Source of the DNA: Victivallales bacterium
GTDB lineage: Bacteria > Verrucomicrobiota > Lentisphaeria > Oligosphaerales > Oligosphaeraceae
DNA: 64,000 nt
Direction of reading: 5' to 3'
Assembly: GCA_017535315.1 (NCBI GenBank)
Contig: JAFXUD010000067.1
Span: forward strand, 1 to 64,000
Position numbers and translations under genes: made by a program. This document shows positions 16,872-26,547 of this stretch, piece by piece (positions within the stretch are counted from its first letter, which is position 1; each line of letters begins with the position of its first letter). The notes under the pieces are model-generated. The model was given only the letters and a program-made list of their open reading frames with translations, searched no databases and was not told where the DNA came from.

Positions 16872-17429
16872 ATGCAATACGCTGGTGATCTAGTTGGCCT
16901 TGTCATTTGGGTCGGAATAATCTTGATTAGTTTTATTTATAGAGCAGTCAAGGCTAGCGGCGGCAGTGCGGCCATGCCACCGAAACAAGGCAACACGCCA
17001 CATTCCTCTAGGCAGAACCAGGGAGAACGGAGGAATGCACATGGCAATGTGCCGCCTGTCGCGTCACATCGTGCGCAGACTAAACAACATGAGATAGAAC
17101 AGGCCAGGCAGGCTCTTTTGAATGAACTAAAAAGGCAGAGGGAACTAGCTGGATACGAGGAACCCATCGATGTGCCTGTTGTTGCCCCTGTTAACACCCC
17201 TGTTGAAGTTCGGATTCAGGAGGCGGAAAAGCTGCATGACGCGACTGTTCCTGCAAAGCGTAAGCGTCAGTATATTTCCCGTTTCGATGATGGGAAAGAT
17301 GAGACGCAGGAAGATGCTTCGGCAATTCCTCGGCTGGCGACGGAGTATGCCTTGCAGCGGAGCAGACGCCTGCGTGAGGCTTATATGTTGACTGAGTTGA
17401 TCGGGCGTCCCCGCGCGTATGACATTTAA
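16872..17429 (+). CDS. Small single-pass membrane protein of unknown function
   Basis: 185 residues that I cannot assign to a family. Residues about 5-26 (YAGDLVGLVIWVGIILISFI) form one transmembrane helix. The rest is hydrophilic, Gln/Arg/Glu-rich and probably partly disordered or helical (about 60-105), with a basic C-terminus. The position directly after floA and the N-terminal anchor suggest a FloA-associated membrane protein (inference only). Confidence 0.65.
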   Translation: MQYAGDLVGLVIWVGIILISFIYRAVKASGGSAAMPPKQGNTPHSSRQNQGERRNAHGNVPPVASHRAQTKQHEIEQARQALLNELKRQRELAGYEEPIDVPVVAPVNTPVEVRIQEAEKLHDATVPAKRKRQYISRFDDGKDETQEDASAIPRLATEYALQRSRRLREAYMLTELIGRPRAYDI

Positions 17430-17474
17430 ATTTTTTGAATAAGACAACCATTTACCCATCAAGGAGAGTGTAGT

Positions 17475-18803
17475 ATGATGAAAACTTTCGCGAAAAGTAC
17501 CACGCATCCTGTCACGCATGACATTGTGAACTTGGCTTTGGTCGGGGCTGGCGGCATGGGGCTTCATGCCCTCCAGAAGTTCGTCGATTTGCCAGATGTG
17601 AAGATAGTCGCCATCGCGGATCCGTTCCCGAGTTATCAGGATGATTTCTTCTACAAGACGCCCGTTGGGCGCTTCCCTGTGGCCGAGGCGATGGAGAAGG
17701 CGCAGGCGGAGAAGTTCCCTGGCATCAAGATTAAGACATACGAGGACTTCCGCGTGATGCTGGACGAGATGCCCGAGATTGACGCCGTGGTCTGCGCCAC
17801 GCCCGACCACCTGCATGCCTATGTCTCCATCTACTGTATGAAAAAGGGCAAACACGTCTATTGTGAGAAGCCTTTGGGACACAATATCCGTGAAGTGCGT
17901 CTAATGGCGAAAGTTGCGGAGGAGACAGGTATGGCTACCCAAATGGGCAACCTTGGACATGCCCGCGACGGGATGCGCCAGGCGTGCGAATGGATTTGGG
18001 ACGGTGCCATTGGTCCCGTGCACGAAGCGTGCTCCTGGGTGCGTGCGACCCGTTGGAACAAGGGGATGGTTACGCCGCCGACGGATACGCCGCCAGTTCC
18101 CGAGGGCGTGAACTGGGACCTCTGGCTTGGTCCGCGCCAATTCCATCCGTATCATCCCTCCATGGCCCCTGTGCGCTGGCGTGACTATTGGAATTTTGGT
18201 CTTGGTGCCATCGGCGATTTTGTGTGCCATGACATGGACGTGATTTGCTGGGCGCTGAAACTGGGTGCCCCGACGACGATTGAGGCGTGCCAGGCGGGTC
18301 AGACCTCGCCTGAGCTGATTCCCTACGGCAGCATTTGCCGCTATTTCTTCAAGAGCAGCGGACGTCGTCCCGCCGTGAAGGTCACCTGGTATGACGGCGG
18401 CATTCGCCCCGAGACTCCCGAACACTGGCCCAAGGACATGGAATGGCCGCACCGCGGCACGATGTTCACAGGCGAAAAGGGTATTCTAGTTTGCCCTGGC
18501 TTGGGGGCAACGCCGTTCCTGATGCCTGAGAAGCTGGAGAAGAACTATGTTCGCCCCGAACCCTCGATACCACGTAGCCCAGGGCATCACCGCGAGTGGA
18601 TTGATGCCTGCAAGGGCGGGCGTCCTGGCGGAACGAATTTCGCCTATTCCGCGATTCTGACGGAGATTGCGCTCTGTGGCGTGCTGGCTCTACGCACGGG
18701 CAAGAAGATTACCTGGGACGCGAAGAACATGAAAGCCGTTGGTCTGCCCGAGGCCGATGCCATCATCAACGGCGAGCCCTACCGCGAAGGCTGGGAGATT
18801 TGA
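17475..18803 (+). CDS. Gfo/Idh/MocA-family oxidoreductase
   Basis: 442 residues. The N-terminal Rossmann domain starts NLALVGAGGMGLHAL (about 16-30), with IVAIADPFPSYQD next. The family motif HVYCEKPLGHN (about 125-135) carries the conserved Lys. The C-terminal alpha/beta domain includes a WRDYWNFGLGAIGDFVCHDMD segment typical of the family. It is an NAD(P)-dependent sugar or cyclitol dehydrogenase; the substrate is not deducible. The RBS AAGGAG (17460-17465) precedes the ATG. The hairpin at 18816-18839 separates it from the amidohydrolase gene. There is no Tat signal, so it acts in the cytoplasm. Confidence 0.88.
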   Translation: MMKTFAKSTTHPVTHDIVNLALVGAGGMGLHALQKFVDLPDVKIVAIADPFPSYQDDFFYKTPVGRFPVAEAMEKAQAEKFPGIKIKTYEDFRVMLDEMPEIDAVVCATPDHLHAYVSIYCMKKGKHVYCEKPLGHNIREVRLMAKVAEETGMATQMGNLGHARDGMRQACEWIWDGAIGPVHEACSWVRATRWNKGMVTPPTDTPPVPEGVNWDLWLGPRQFHPYHPSMAPVRWRDYWNFGLGAIGDFVCHDMDVICWALKLGAPTTIEACQAGQTSPELIPYGSICRYFFKSSGRRPAVKVTWYDGGIRPETPEHWPKDMEWPHRGTMFTGEKGILVCPGLGATPFLMPEKLEKNYVRPEPSIPRSPGHHREWIDACKGGRPGGTNFAYSAILTEIALCGVLALRTGKKITWDAKNMKAVGLPEADAIINGEPYREGWEI

Positions 18804-18815
18804 TACGATGGATAG

Positions 18816-18841
18816 AGGCACTTGCGAGCGCAAGTGCCTTA
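18816..18841 (+). terminator. Hairpin, possible weak terminator
   Basis: A perfect 10-bp stem (AGGCACTTGC / GCAAGTGCCT) with loop GAGC is followed only by TTATTT. It lies between two co-directional genes and may attenuate rather than stop transcription. Confidence 0.5.
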
Positions 18842-18864
18842 TTTGAATGGAGTTTTGATAAAAG

Positions 18865-19776
18865 ATGTTCATCGACATACATGCGCATTGTTACCGCCAT
18901 CCTGTTCCGTTCGGATGCCGCTTCTGCAACCCCGAGGAGCTGATCAAGCTCTATGATGAGCAGGATATTGAGCGTGGCTTCCTGCTGCCTGTGGTCAGCC
19001 CCGAGATTTACCTTCCACAGTCCAACGAGGACATCCTGGAGATATGCGAAGCGTATCCCAAGCGTTTCATCCCCTTCTGCAACATCGATCCGCGCGCGTT
19101 GACGAACGCGGTGGATGCGCCGCTCTACAAGGTGATGGAGTACTATAAGGAGCGCGGCTGCAAGGGAATTGGTGAAATCATGCCGAATATGCCGATGAGA
19201 CATCCTATGGTGCAGAATCTTTTCAAGCATGCCCAGGCCACGGAGATGCCTGTGACATTCGACGGCTCCGATCAGCCCGACGGCGACTTCGGCCTCTATG
19301 ACGAGCCTGGCCTGCCGCAATTGGAACACTCGCTTCAGCGCTTCCCGAAACTCAAGTTTATCGCACATGGACCGATTTTCTGGATGGAACTGGAGCGTCT
19401 GAAGACTCCTGCGCAGCGTAAGCCCGCCTTCTTCCCCGACGGCGGGCAGACGCCGCGCTGGCCGCGCACCTCCTACCTCAAGGGCCCCATTACGGAGCCA
19501 GGCGTGGTGCCGCTCTTCTTCAGAACCTATGAGAACCTGTACGGTGAACTCTCCGATGCGGCGTTCACTCTTGGACGCGACCCTGATTATGCGTGTGCCT
19601 TCCTGACGGAGTTCCAGGACCGCCTCTTCTTTGGGACGGACTGCTGCGGCCCCAAGCACTACTCTTCTCTGCGCCCGATGCTTATCGAATGGCGGGACAA
19701 GGGCAAGTTGCCGCAGGAGGTATTCGACAAGATAACCCGTCAGAATGCCATCAAGTTCTTTGAGCTGGAAGAGTGA
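18865..19776 (+). CDS. Amidohydrolase-family (PF04909-type) metal-dependent hydrolase
   Basis: 303 residues forming a TIM-barrel amidohydrolase. The N-terminal metal-binding HxH is in MFIDIHAHCY (residues 6-8). A barrel segment reads LKFIAHGPIFWME, and the C-terminal signature FGTDCCGP with KITRQNAIKFFEL closes the barrel as in amidohydrolase-2 proteins. Members hydrolyse lactones or decarboxylate small acids. Next to a Gfo/Idh/MocA dehydrogenase, a sugar-lactone hydrolase is a reasonable guess. The start at 18865 follows the weak RBS GGAG at about 18847. Confidence 0.82.
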   Translation: MFIDIHAHCYRHPVPFGCRFCNPEELIKLYDEQDIERGFLLPVVSPEIYLPQSNEDILEICEAYPKRFIPFCNIDPRALTNAVDAPLYKVMEYYKERGCKGIGEIMPNMPMRHPMVQNLFKHAQATEMPVTFDGSDQPDGDFGLYDEPGLPQLEHSLQRFPKLKFIAHGPIFWMELERLKTPAQRKPAFFPDGGQTPRWPRTSYLKGPITEPGVVPLFFRTYENLYGELSDAAFTLGRDPDYACAFLTEFQDRLFFGTDCCGPKHYSSLRPMLIEWRDKGKLPQEVFDKITRQNAIKFFELEE

Positions 19777-19779
19777 ATA

Positions 19780-19853
19780 GTGGCTAGTGACTAGTGGTCA
19801 GTGGCTAGTGACTAGTGGTCAGTGGCTAGTGACTAGTGGTCAGTGGCTAGTGG
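19780..19853. repeat. 21-bp tandem repeat, 3.5 copies
   Basis: The unit GTGGCTAGTGACTAGTGGTCA is repeated exactly at 19780, 19801 and 19822, with a partial fourth copy. It lies between the amidohydrolase stop and the SGNH gene. It is rich in CTAG and does not look like coding sequence or CRISPR. Confidence 0.93.
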
Positions 19854-19890
19854 GTTTCATGGATGTTGTTGCCTTGACAAGGAATTGTTG

Positions 19891-21039
19891 ATGATGAAAA
19901 TTGCCAGATTTGCGTTGATGATAATGGCTGTGGCTTCGATGGGTCTTATGGCGGTGGAGCCGAAAGATGTGGCGGGGAAGCAGATAGAACTGTGCATGAT
20001 AGGGGACAGCATCACCTGGGCGCAGGAGGGGGACTACTTCAGAAAGCATCTGGTCGCGAAGGTTCCAAATCTGGCGTTTGTGGGCGTCCACACGGCGAAG
20101 TTCGGGTACAGCCATGCTGGGGAGGGGGGCAACCGTACGGGGAACGTGCTGGCCAGGCTGAATGATGTCAATAACATCCCAGACAGCCGCTACTACCATC
20201 TGCTCATTGGAATTAACGACAGCAATTCAGCCAAGGACGACAACACTGTGCCAATCATCGCGCGGGGCACGGCAGACCGCATCCTCCAGATCATCGAAGG
20301 GCTGCTGGCACGCAAATGCACGGAGAAGGTCTTCTGGGGAACGATACTTCCTGCTGCCTCCGTGAAGAATGCCAAGCCCGAGGCGGTAGAGCACATGAAG
20401 TACCGCGACAAGGCTGGCTCTGCGACCAACGTGATTCTACGCAAGGAGATACCCGAGCGTTTTGGTGACAAGGTCGTCATCATTGAATATGAGAAGCCGT
20501 TGCGGCAGCGTCCCGACTGGCCTGAAATCATTGTGCTCCACCCGACGCCATACGGTTATGATGTGGTAACGGACATCACGGCGGAGTATATCCGCAAGTT
20601 TGCAACGCCCGCCAATACACCGATGGAGAAGTTTGGTGTCGAGGTGACGAACCTGTGGAATGACGAGGAGAAATGCACGTCGCCGCTGATTGCAGGGTGG
20701 TATGTGCTGTCGTTTGTAGTGCAGGCCGATGCGCCAGAGGTCAAGTTGACGCTGAAGAGCAGGAATCCTGAAAAGTTGAAGGCTCCGCTGAACATGACCT
20801 TCACCATCAAAGGGCCCTTCAAGGCAGGTGAGCGTGCCGAGGTGATGTTCATGACAGGGTACGAGGGCTACAAGTACAACAAGTCCAACCTGGAGATAGC
20901 GGAGTGCAGCGTGGGCTTTGAAAAGGTGATGATAGAGAAGATGCGTCCGAGCATGAAGGCCTCCATCTACGGCAAGGGGATGTTTGTTGACAGCAGCAGC
21001 CCGATGGCACTTGGAGAGCGTTTTGTACCTGTCAAATAG
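19891..21039 (+). CDS. Secreted SGNH/GDSL-type hydrolase
   Basis: 382 residues with a signal peptide (about 1-21). Block I is CMIGDSITW with the catalytic Ser about residue 40. Block III is GINDSN. The C-terminal catalytic block is LHPTPYGYD, a variant of DxxH. After about residue 245 an additional beta-rich domain of some 130 residues extends beyond the usual SGNH length. The likely activity is esterase or deacetylase action on a polysaccharide at the surface. I start at ATG 19891 (AAGGAA at 19879-19884); the frame is open from 19843, but that part lies in the tandem repeat. It ends 2 bases before lptD. Confidence 0.78.
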   Translation: MMKIARFALMIMAVASMGLMAVEPKDVAGKQIELCMIGDSITWAQEGDYFRKHLVAKVPNLAFVGVHTAKFGYSHAGEGGNRTGNVLARLNDVNNIPDSRYYHLLIGINDSNSAKDDNTVPIIARGTADRILQIIEGLLARKCTEKVFWGTILPAASVKNAKPEAVEHMKYRDKAGSATNVILRKEIPERFGDKVVIIEYEKPLRQRPDWPEIIVLHPTPYGYDVVTDITAEYIRKFATPANTPMEKFGVEVTNLWNDEEKCTSPLIAGWYVLSFVVQADAPEVKLTLKSRNPEKLKAPLNMTFTIKGPFKAGERAEVMFMTGYEGYKYNKSNLEIAECSVGFEKVMIEKMRPSMKASIYGKGMFVDSSSPMALGERFVPVK

Positions 21040-21041
21040 TT

Positions 21042-23372
21042 GTGAACGCGATGGTTATCAGAAAGAATATGCGGCTTGTCGGTTGTTTTTGCGTTGTGTT
21101 GCTTCTTCTCTCTTTGATTGGCTACGCCAAGGAGAAGGATGTCATTGAGAATATAGTCGGCGAGGCGGAGGAGCTGGAAATCTCCGCCGACGAGATGCAG
21201 CAGGAGCTGGAGACGGGACTGTTCAAGGCGACTGGCAATGTGAAACTGAACTACGGGAAGTTGCACCTCACGTCGAACGAACTTTCCGTGAACAGGGAGA
21301 CCACGGATTTCAAGGCTGCAGGGAACGTACATATCACCTCCGATGATGGGAGCAGTTGGGAGGCTCCCGCCGTGAGCGGGAACCTGGAGAAACGCCAGCT
21401 GCATTTTGGCCCCTATCGCCTGGATTCGCCTGTATGGCATAGCGCAGGGGAGGGCGGCACTACCGACGACCAGGGCAGCATGAAGATGAGCAAGGTATGG
21501 CTTTCCACCTGCGACAGGCATGAGCCGCACTACTGCCTCTACGCATCCAGCGTCAAGTACAACGAGGACAAGACCTTCTCGGCAAAGCACGTCATGCTGA
21601 AGTTTGGCGGGGTGCCCGTCTTCTACTTTCCCTATCTTGCTGGCAATGCGGACGGGACAAGCGGGTTCATCATCCGCCCTGGCTATTCAGGAAAGCGTGG
21701 CGCCTACCTGCGTCTTGGGCGCATCTGGCATCCAGTGCCGAATTCATCAGCCAACCTCTACATCGATTTGATGAGCAAGCGCGGGGTTGGTCTAGGCAGC
21801 GAGAGTGAGTATGCCTCTGAGAAGCGGGATGTTGAAACCCTGCTTTACGGCCTGAAGGACAGCGACCCGCCTGAGACGGAGCGGGGCTACAACAGGCGCT
21901 GGAATACGAAGGACGAGCGCTGGCGCATCAACGCCTACTGGCGGGAAAAGATTGCCGATGGACTGACTTTACGTGCGAATGTCGATAAGTTGAGCGACAT
22001 CGACATGCTTGAGGATTGGTTCAAGAGCGACTACAGGCGCAAGCAACAGCCAAAGTCGTTCGTGGATTTCACATACGACAGTGAGGTTTTCAGTCTGGGG
22101 CTGGCGGTGCGCCCGCGCGTTAATGACTTCTACACGGTGGTGGAATCCCTGCCAGAGTTGCGTCTGGAGGTGCCGAGGTGGACAGTTCCCTACACGCCAA
22201 TCCAGTATGCATCCTCCACGCAGGCGGGATACTATTCGTTGAAATGGCGGAAGTTCGACAGGGAGAGGCAGAGCCTCATCCCCGACATCTATGTCGAGGG
22301 ACTATATGACGACCCGCACAACTATGAAAGCTGGAGGCTTCACTCGCAGCATTTCCTCTATCTGCCGATTTCGCTTTGGGACAAGGTGACTTTCACGCCG
22401 CGTGGCGGCTTTGCGGCGACCTACTACAGCCGTTCCAGCAGGAGGCGCGTCACGAAGAACGATCTGGCGGACATGCTGGAGGTAGATAACCCTGACAAGC
22501 CCTACGCCAAGGAACGGGTGGCATATTACGATGCAGACGGTGGAGAGATTATGCGGATGGCGTTTGAGACGGGTGCGGAACTGCGTAGCAGTTTGTATGG
22601 GGACTGGTTCGCAGTCACGAATGATTCATTGGAGATAAACGGGCTTCGCCATGTCTTGGAGCCATACGTGAACTACACGTATGCGCCAGACCCCTCGCAT
22701 GACCGCGACCACATCTACTATTTCGACGACATTGACCGCCTGGAAAGGCAGCATTTCATCCGCCTTGGCGTGGACCAGCGGTTGCTGACGCGTCGTGAGC
22801 AGGGAACGGCGCCGATTCTGCGCCTGCAGTCCTATATCGACTTCCATTTTGACCGTGGCGAGGAATCGGAGCGTCATCCAGGTGATTTGGGGAATCGACT
22901 GGACTTCATCCCAAGGGAGGACTTGAGTTTCTGGGCTGGTTTGGTGCATGACATCGGCGAGGGAGATATCCAGCGTGGCGAGTTCGGTTATCGCATCGGC
23001 AAGGAGGATGAACTGAACTTCAGCACGCGCTATATCTACAGGAACGAGCATATTTCGCGTAGCGTCTGGTCAATGGGCAGTTCACTGGTCGATATCTCTG
23101 GCGAAAGCAGCTACCTAAAGAAGCGGTTTGAGGCGGCGGATGTGATTGTGGCGGATTTATTCATCCCGTTGAACAGCATTACCTCGCTGGAGGTTTCGGC
23201 AGAGTATGACTTTGAGAAGAGTAGGCTCTCCGAACATCGCTATGTCTTGCGTCGACAGCTTCACTGCTGGACGATGGCGGTGGGCGTCGGCTGGGACAAC
23301 AACGATTTCGAGGCGATGATAATGTTCCAGCTCACCGCCTTCCCGAAGATCAAGATCGACTTGAACATGTGA
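21042..23372 (+). CDS. lptD: LPS-assembly outer-membrane protein LptD
   Basis: 776 residues. The N-terminal signal or anchor (about 10-28) precedes an OstA-like beta-jellyroll (about 45-130; ISADEMQQELETGLFKATGNVKL, then DFKAAGNVHI). A long beta-barrel segment follows (KHVMLKFGGVPVFYFPYLAGN, GRIWHP, and many alternating aromatic strands) to the C-terminus. This is the outer-membrane LPS translocon and implies a Gram-negative envelope. The start may be GTG 21042 or ATG 21051; no good RBS is visible, so coupling to the upstream SGNH gene (stop at 21039) is likely. No lptE or lptA is adjacent. Confidence 0.87.
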   Translation: MNAMVIRKNMRLVGCFCVVLLLLSLIGYAKEKDVIENIVGEAEELEISADEMQQELETGLFKATGNVKLNYGKLHLTSNELSVNRETTDFKAAGNVHITSDDGSSWEAPAVSGNLEKRQLHFGPYRLDSPVWHSAGEGGTTDDQGSMKMSKVWLSTCDRHEPHYCLYASSVKYNEDKTFSAKHVMLKFGGVPVFYFPYLAGNADGTSGFIIRPGYSGKRGAYLRLGRIWHPVPNSSANLYIDLMSKRGVGLGSESEYASEKRDVETLLYGLKDSDPPETERGYNRRWNTKDERWRINAYWREKIADGLTLRANVDKLSDIDMLEDWFKSDYRRKQQPKSFVDFTYDSEVFSLGLAVRPRVNDFYTVVESLPELRLEVPRWTVPYTPIQYASSTQAGYYSLKWRKFDRERQSLIPDIYVEGLYDDPHNYESWRLHSQHFLYLPISLWDKVTFTPRGGFAATYYSRSSRRRVTKNDLADMLEVDNPDKPYAKERVAYYDADGGEIMRMAFETGAELRSSLYGDWFAVTNDSLEINGLRHVLEPYVNYTYAPDPSHDRDHIYYFDDIDRLERQHFIRLGVDQRLLTRREQGTAPILRLQSYIDFHFDRGEESERHPGDLGNRLDFIPREDLSFWAGLVHDIGEGDIQRGEFGYRIGKEDELNFSTRYIYRNEHISRSVWSMGSSLVDISGESSYLKKRFEAADVIVADLFIPLNSITSLEVSAEYDFEKSRLSEHRYVLRRQLHCWTMAVGVGWDNNDFEAMIMFQLTAFPKIKIDLNM

Positions 23373-23495
23373 TGTTGGAACATACGTCGCTGAATTCTGT
23401 CTAAAATGCAATCAAATACCTGTTGCATGGAGTTACGGGAAACGGCTTCCAAACAGGGTGACATATAGGTTTCCCAAAGGAAAAGAAGGCTTATT

Positions 23496-25442
23496 ATGAC
23501 AGAACCACGTCCATTTAAAACCGAAGTACAAAAGCTATTGGATCTAGTCATCCACTCTCTTTACTCGAACAAGGAGATTTTCTTGCGCGAACTGATATCG
23601 AACGCATCCGATGCCATTGACCGTGCGCGCTTTGCATCGTTGACGGGACAGGATGGAATTGAGAAGGATACCGAGTGGAAAATCAAGTTGATACCCGACA
23701 AGGATGCAGGTACCCTGACCATCCGCGACAACGGCATTGGCATGAGCGAAAAGGAGCTGGAGGAGAATATCGGTACTATCGCCAGTTCAGGCACCAAGCG
23801 GTTCATGGAGCAACTTCAGCAGAATAAGGATGCCTTGTCGCCCGAGTTGATTGGCCAGTTCGGCGTGGGCTTCTACTCCGCGTTCATGGTCGCCTCTGAA
23901 GTGACCATCATTACCCAGAAACAGGGTGGGAAGGCGTTTCGCTGGAACTCCAAGGGCGATGGCTTCTTTAGCATCGAACCTGCCGAACGTGACGGGCGCG
24001 GCACTGACGTCATCCTGAAGCTGACCGATGAAAACAAGGAGTTCTTGGACGAGTGGAAAATACGCAAGACCGTCGAGCGCTTCTCCAATTATGTCGAGCA
24101 TCCGATTTGCATGGACATACGTCGCGAGGAGCGCAAATACGATGATGACGGCAAGCCCGTTGAAGGTGCGGAGCCGACCGTCACCATCAAAGAGGAGACG
24201 CTGAACTCCATGAAAGCCATCTGGCAGAAGGCGAAGTCCGAGGTCAAGGAAGAGGAGTACAACGAGTTTTACCGCCATATCAGCCATGATTTCATGAATC
24301 CGCTAGAGACTATCCACTGGAACGTGGAGGGGCAAACGGAGTTCCGCGCGTTGATTTTCATCCCAGAGAAGCCCGCGTTTGACATGTTCATGCCAGACTT
24401 GAAGGACAAGGGAGTGCAGCTTTACGTGCGCCGCGTCTTCATCACTGACAAGTGCGAGGAGCTGGTGCCCAGTTATATGCGCTTCCTGCGCGGTGTGGTG
24501 GATTCCTCCGACCTGCCGTTGAATGTCTCGCGTGAAATCCTCCAGGAGAACAGGACGGTTCGGCTCATCCAGAAGAACCTGGTCAGCAAGGTGCTAGCCA
24601 CGCTGGCCGACATGAAGGAGAAGAATTTCGACAAGTACCTCAAGTTCTGGGATGCCTTCGGTCCCGTACTGAAGGAGGGGCTGCACACCGACTTTGCCAA
24701 CCGCGAGCGTTTGAGTGACCTGCTTCTCTTCTCCAGTTCCACGACGGAGAGCGGCAAGAAGACCACCTTGGCGGATTATGTCTCCCGTATGCCTGATACG
24801 CAGAAGGAAATCTACTATCTCTTTGCGGACAACGAGCAGGCGGCGGCCAGCTCCCCGCAGTTGGAGGCCTTCAAGGCGAAGGGCTATGAGGTGCTTTTCT
24901 GCACCGATCCCGTCGATGAGTGGATTATGGTCGATTTGCCCGATTACAAAGAGAAGAAATTCCGCATGATAGGCAACGGCGACGTTGACCTGGACACGGA
25001 GGACGAGAAGAAGGCGAAAGAGGAGCAGCGCAAGGCTGATGCAGAGGAGAACAAGGACCTGCTGACCGCCATCAAGGAAAGACTTGGTGACAAGGTCAAG
25101 GAGGTACGCCTCTCCAATCGCCTGACGGAGAGCGCCTGTTGCCTGGTCGGCGACGAGGGCGCGTATGGTGTCCAGATGGAGCGGATGATGAAGAGCATCA
25201 ATCCTGATTTGCCGCCGTCCAAGCGGATTCTGGAAATCAACGCAACCCATCCGCTGATTGTCTCCATGCGCAAGCTGGTGGCGAAGGATGCCAAGAACGC
25301 GAAACTGGACGAATACGCCTCCATGCTTTACGGCGAGGCGCTGCTGACGGCGCAACTGCCACTGGAGGACCCGCTGGCCTTTGCCAAGGCCGTCAGCGCA
25401 CTGCTGGTCAAGGACAGCGAGGCGGAAGTCGAGAAGCTGTAA
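23496..25442 (+). CDS. htpG: Molecular chaperone HtpG (Hsp90)
   Basis: 648 residues, the usual length for bacterial Hsp90. The N-terminal GHKL ATPase carries FLRELISNASDAIDRAR, DNGIGM and GQFGVGFYSAFMVA. The middle domain has YVRRVFITD and LRGVVDSSDLPLNVSREILQ. The C-terminal dimerisation domain ends near PLAFAKAVSALL. It is a cytosolic ATP-dependent chaperone. The RBS AAGGAAAAGAAGG precedes ATG 23496. The gene downstream starts 31 bases after the stop but is functionally unrelated. Confidence 0.97.
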   Translation: MTEPRPFKTEVQKLLDLVIHSLYSNKEIFLRELISNASDAIDRARFASLTGQDGIEKDTEWKIKLIPDKDAGTLTIRDNGIGMSEKELEENIGTIASSGTKRFMEQLQQNKDALSPELIGQFGVGFYSAFMVASEVTIITQKQGGKAFRWNSKGDGFFSIEPAERDGRGTDVILKLTDENKEFLDEWKIRKTVERFSNYVEHPICMDIRREERKYDDDGKPVEGAEPTVTIKEETLNSMKAIWQKAKSEVKEEEYNEFYRHISHDFMNPLETIHWNVEGQTEFRALIFIPEKPAFDMFMPDLKDKGVQLYVRRVFITDKCEELVPSYMRFLRGVVDSSDLPLNVSREILQENRTVRLIQKNLVSKVLATLADMKEKNFDKYLKFWDAFGPVLKEGLHTDFANRERLSDLLLFSSSTTESGKKTTLADYVSRMPDTQKEIYYLFADNEQAAASSPQLEAFKAKGYEVLFCTDPVDEWIMVDLPDYKEKKFRMIGNGDVDLDTEDEKKAKEEQRKADAEENKDLLTAIKERLGDKVKEVRLSNRLTESACCLVGDEGAYGVQMERMMKSINPDLPPSKRILEINATHPLIVSMRKLVAKDAKNAKLDEYASMLYGEALLTAQLPLEDPLAFAKAVSALLVKDSEAEVEKL

Positions 25443-25473
25443 CTTTGGATTTCACCACAAACAAAGGATGACT

Positions 25474-26523
25474 ATGAAAAAACTGCGTTATGGCATCATC
25501 GGTGCAGGTGGTTGCGGGCAAGGCAAGCACCTCTCTTCCTATTCGCTGTTGTCCGACGACGTGGAACTGGTTGCGGTCTGCGACCTCATTCCAGAGCGGG
25601 CTAACGCGGCGGCGGACCGCTTCAACGTGGAGGCCGCCTATACGGACTACAACGAGATGCTCCGCGAGGAGAAACTCGACTTGGTGAGCGTTGCGACACC
25701 GAATGACGTGCATGCCCCTGCGACTATCGCGGCGCTAAAGGCGGGGTGCAACGTCCACTGCGAGAAGCCTGCGTCGCTGACGCCTGCGCTGGTGCAGTCC
25801 ATGATTGATGCCCGCGATGCCTCTGGCAAGAAGCTGATGATTGGGTTGAACAATCGCTTCACCAACTGGGCGCAGTTTGCGAAGAAGCTCGTCGATGATG
25901 GCGGTCTGGGTGAAATCTACCACGCCAAATGCGGCTGGAAGCGCCGCCGCGGCATCCCTGGCAAGGGTGGCTGGTTCACCACGAAGGCGCGTTCGGGTGG
26001 CGGTCCGCTTATTGACCTGGGCGTGCATTTCATCGATGTCACCAACTACATCATGGGATTTCCGACGCCTGTGACCGTCACAGGGGAGACCTACAGCAAG
26101 TTCGCCGACGGGCAGCCCTTCAACCCGAAGGCAAGCTCCTACACGGGTACCTATGACGTGGAGGACCTCGCCATCGGCATGGTGCGCTATGAGAACGGTT
26201 GCTCGATGGAACTGGAGTTCAGTTGGGCCAGCAACATCGAGTGCGAGTACAGGTTCTGCGAACTTTACGGCACCAAAGGTGGTTTGCGTTATGCGAATGG
26301 CGAGTTGACCATCTTCACCCAGGTGAATGGTGTCTCCGTTGACAGCACGCCGAAACTGGCGAAGGATTCCGCCTGGGGCAACGCGGAGACGCGCTATTAT
26401 GTCGATTGCATCCGCAAAAACAAGGAGCCGCTCGCCCGTCCCGAGGAGGCCGTGGTGATCATGAAGATTATCACCTCGCTCTACAAATCCGCTGAAAAGC
26501 ACAAGGAAGTCACCATCAAATAA
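25474..26523 (+). CDS. Gfo/Idh/MocA-family oxidoreductase
   Basis: About 349 residues. The Rossmann motif GIIGAGGCGQ is at the start, then VAVCDLIPERANAAADRF. The motif NVHCEKPASL holds the conserved Lys, and GPLIDLGVHFIDVTNYIMG is the characteristic catalytic-His segment. It is an NAD(P)-dependent sugar dehydrogenase of unknown substrate. The frame is open from 25381 inside htpG, but ATG 25474 is preceded by AAAGGA (25463-25468) and gives the family-typical start MKKLRYGIIGAGG. Confidence 0.9.
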   Translation: MKKLRYGIIGAGGCGQGKHLSSYSLLSDDVELVAVCDLIPERANAAADRFNVEAAYTDYNEMLREEKLDLVSVATPNDVHAPATIAALKAGCNVHCEKPASLTPALVQSMIDARDASGKKLMIGLNNRFTNWAQFAKKLVDDGGLGEIYHAKCGWKRRRGIPGKGGWFTTKARSGGGPLIDLGVHFIDVTNYIMGFPTPVTVTGETYSKFADGQPFNPKASSYTGTYDVEDLAIGMVRYENGCSMELEFSWASNIECEYRFCELYGTKGGLRYANGELTIFTQVNGVSVDSTPKLAKDSAWGNAETRYYVDCIRKNKEPLARPEEAVVIMKIITSLYKSAEKHKEVTIK

Positions 26524-26547
26524 ATTGCAATTCTAATTGCTAATTAA

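Noticed and set aside
19780-19853. Possible CRISPR or plasmid iteron
   Set aside because: The units are directly abutting with no spacers, and no replication gene or DnaA-like cluster is nearby.
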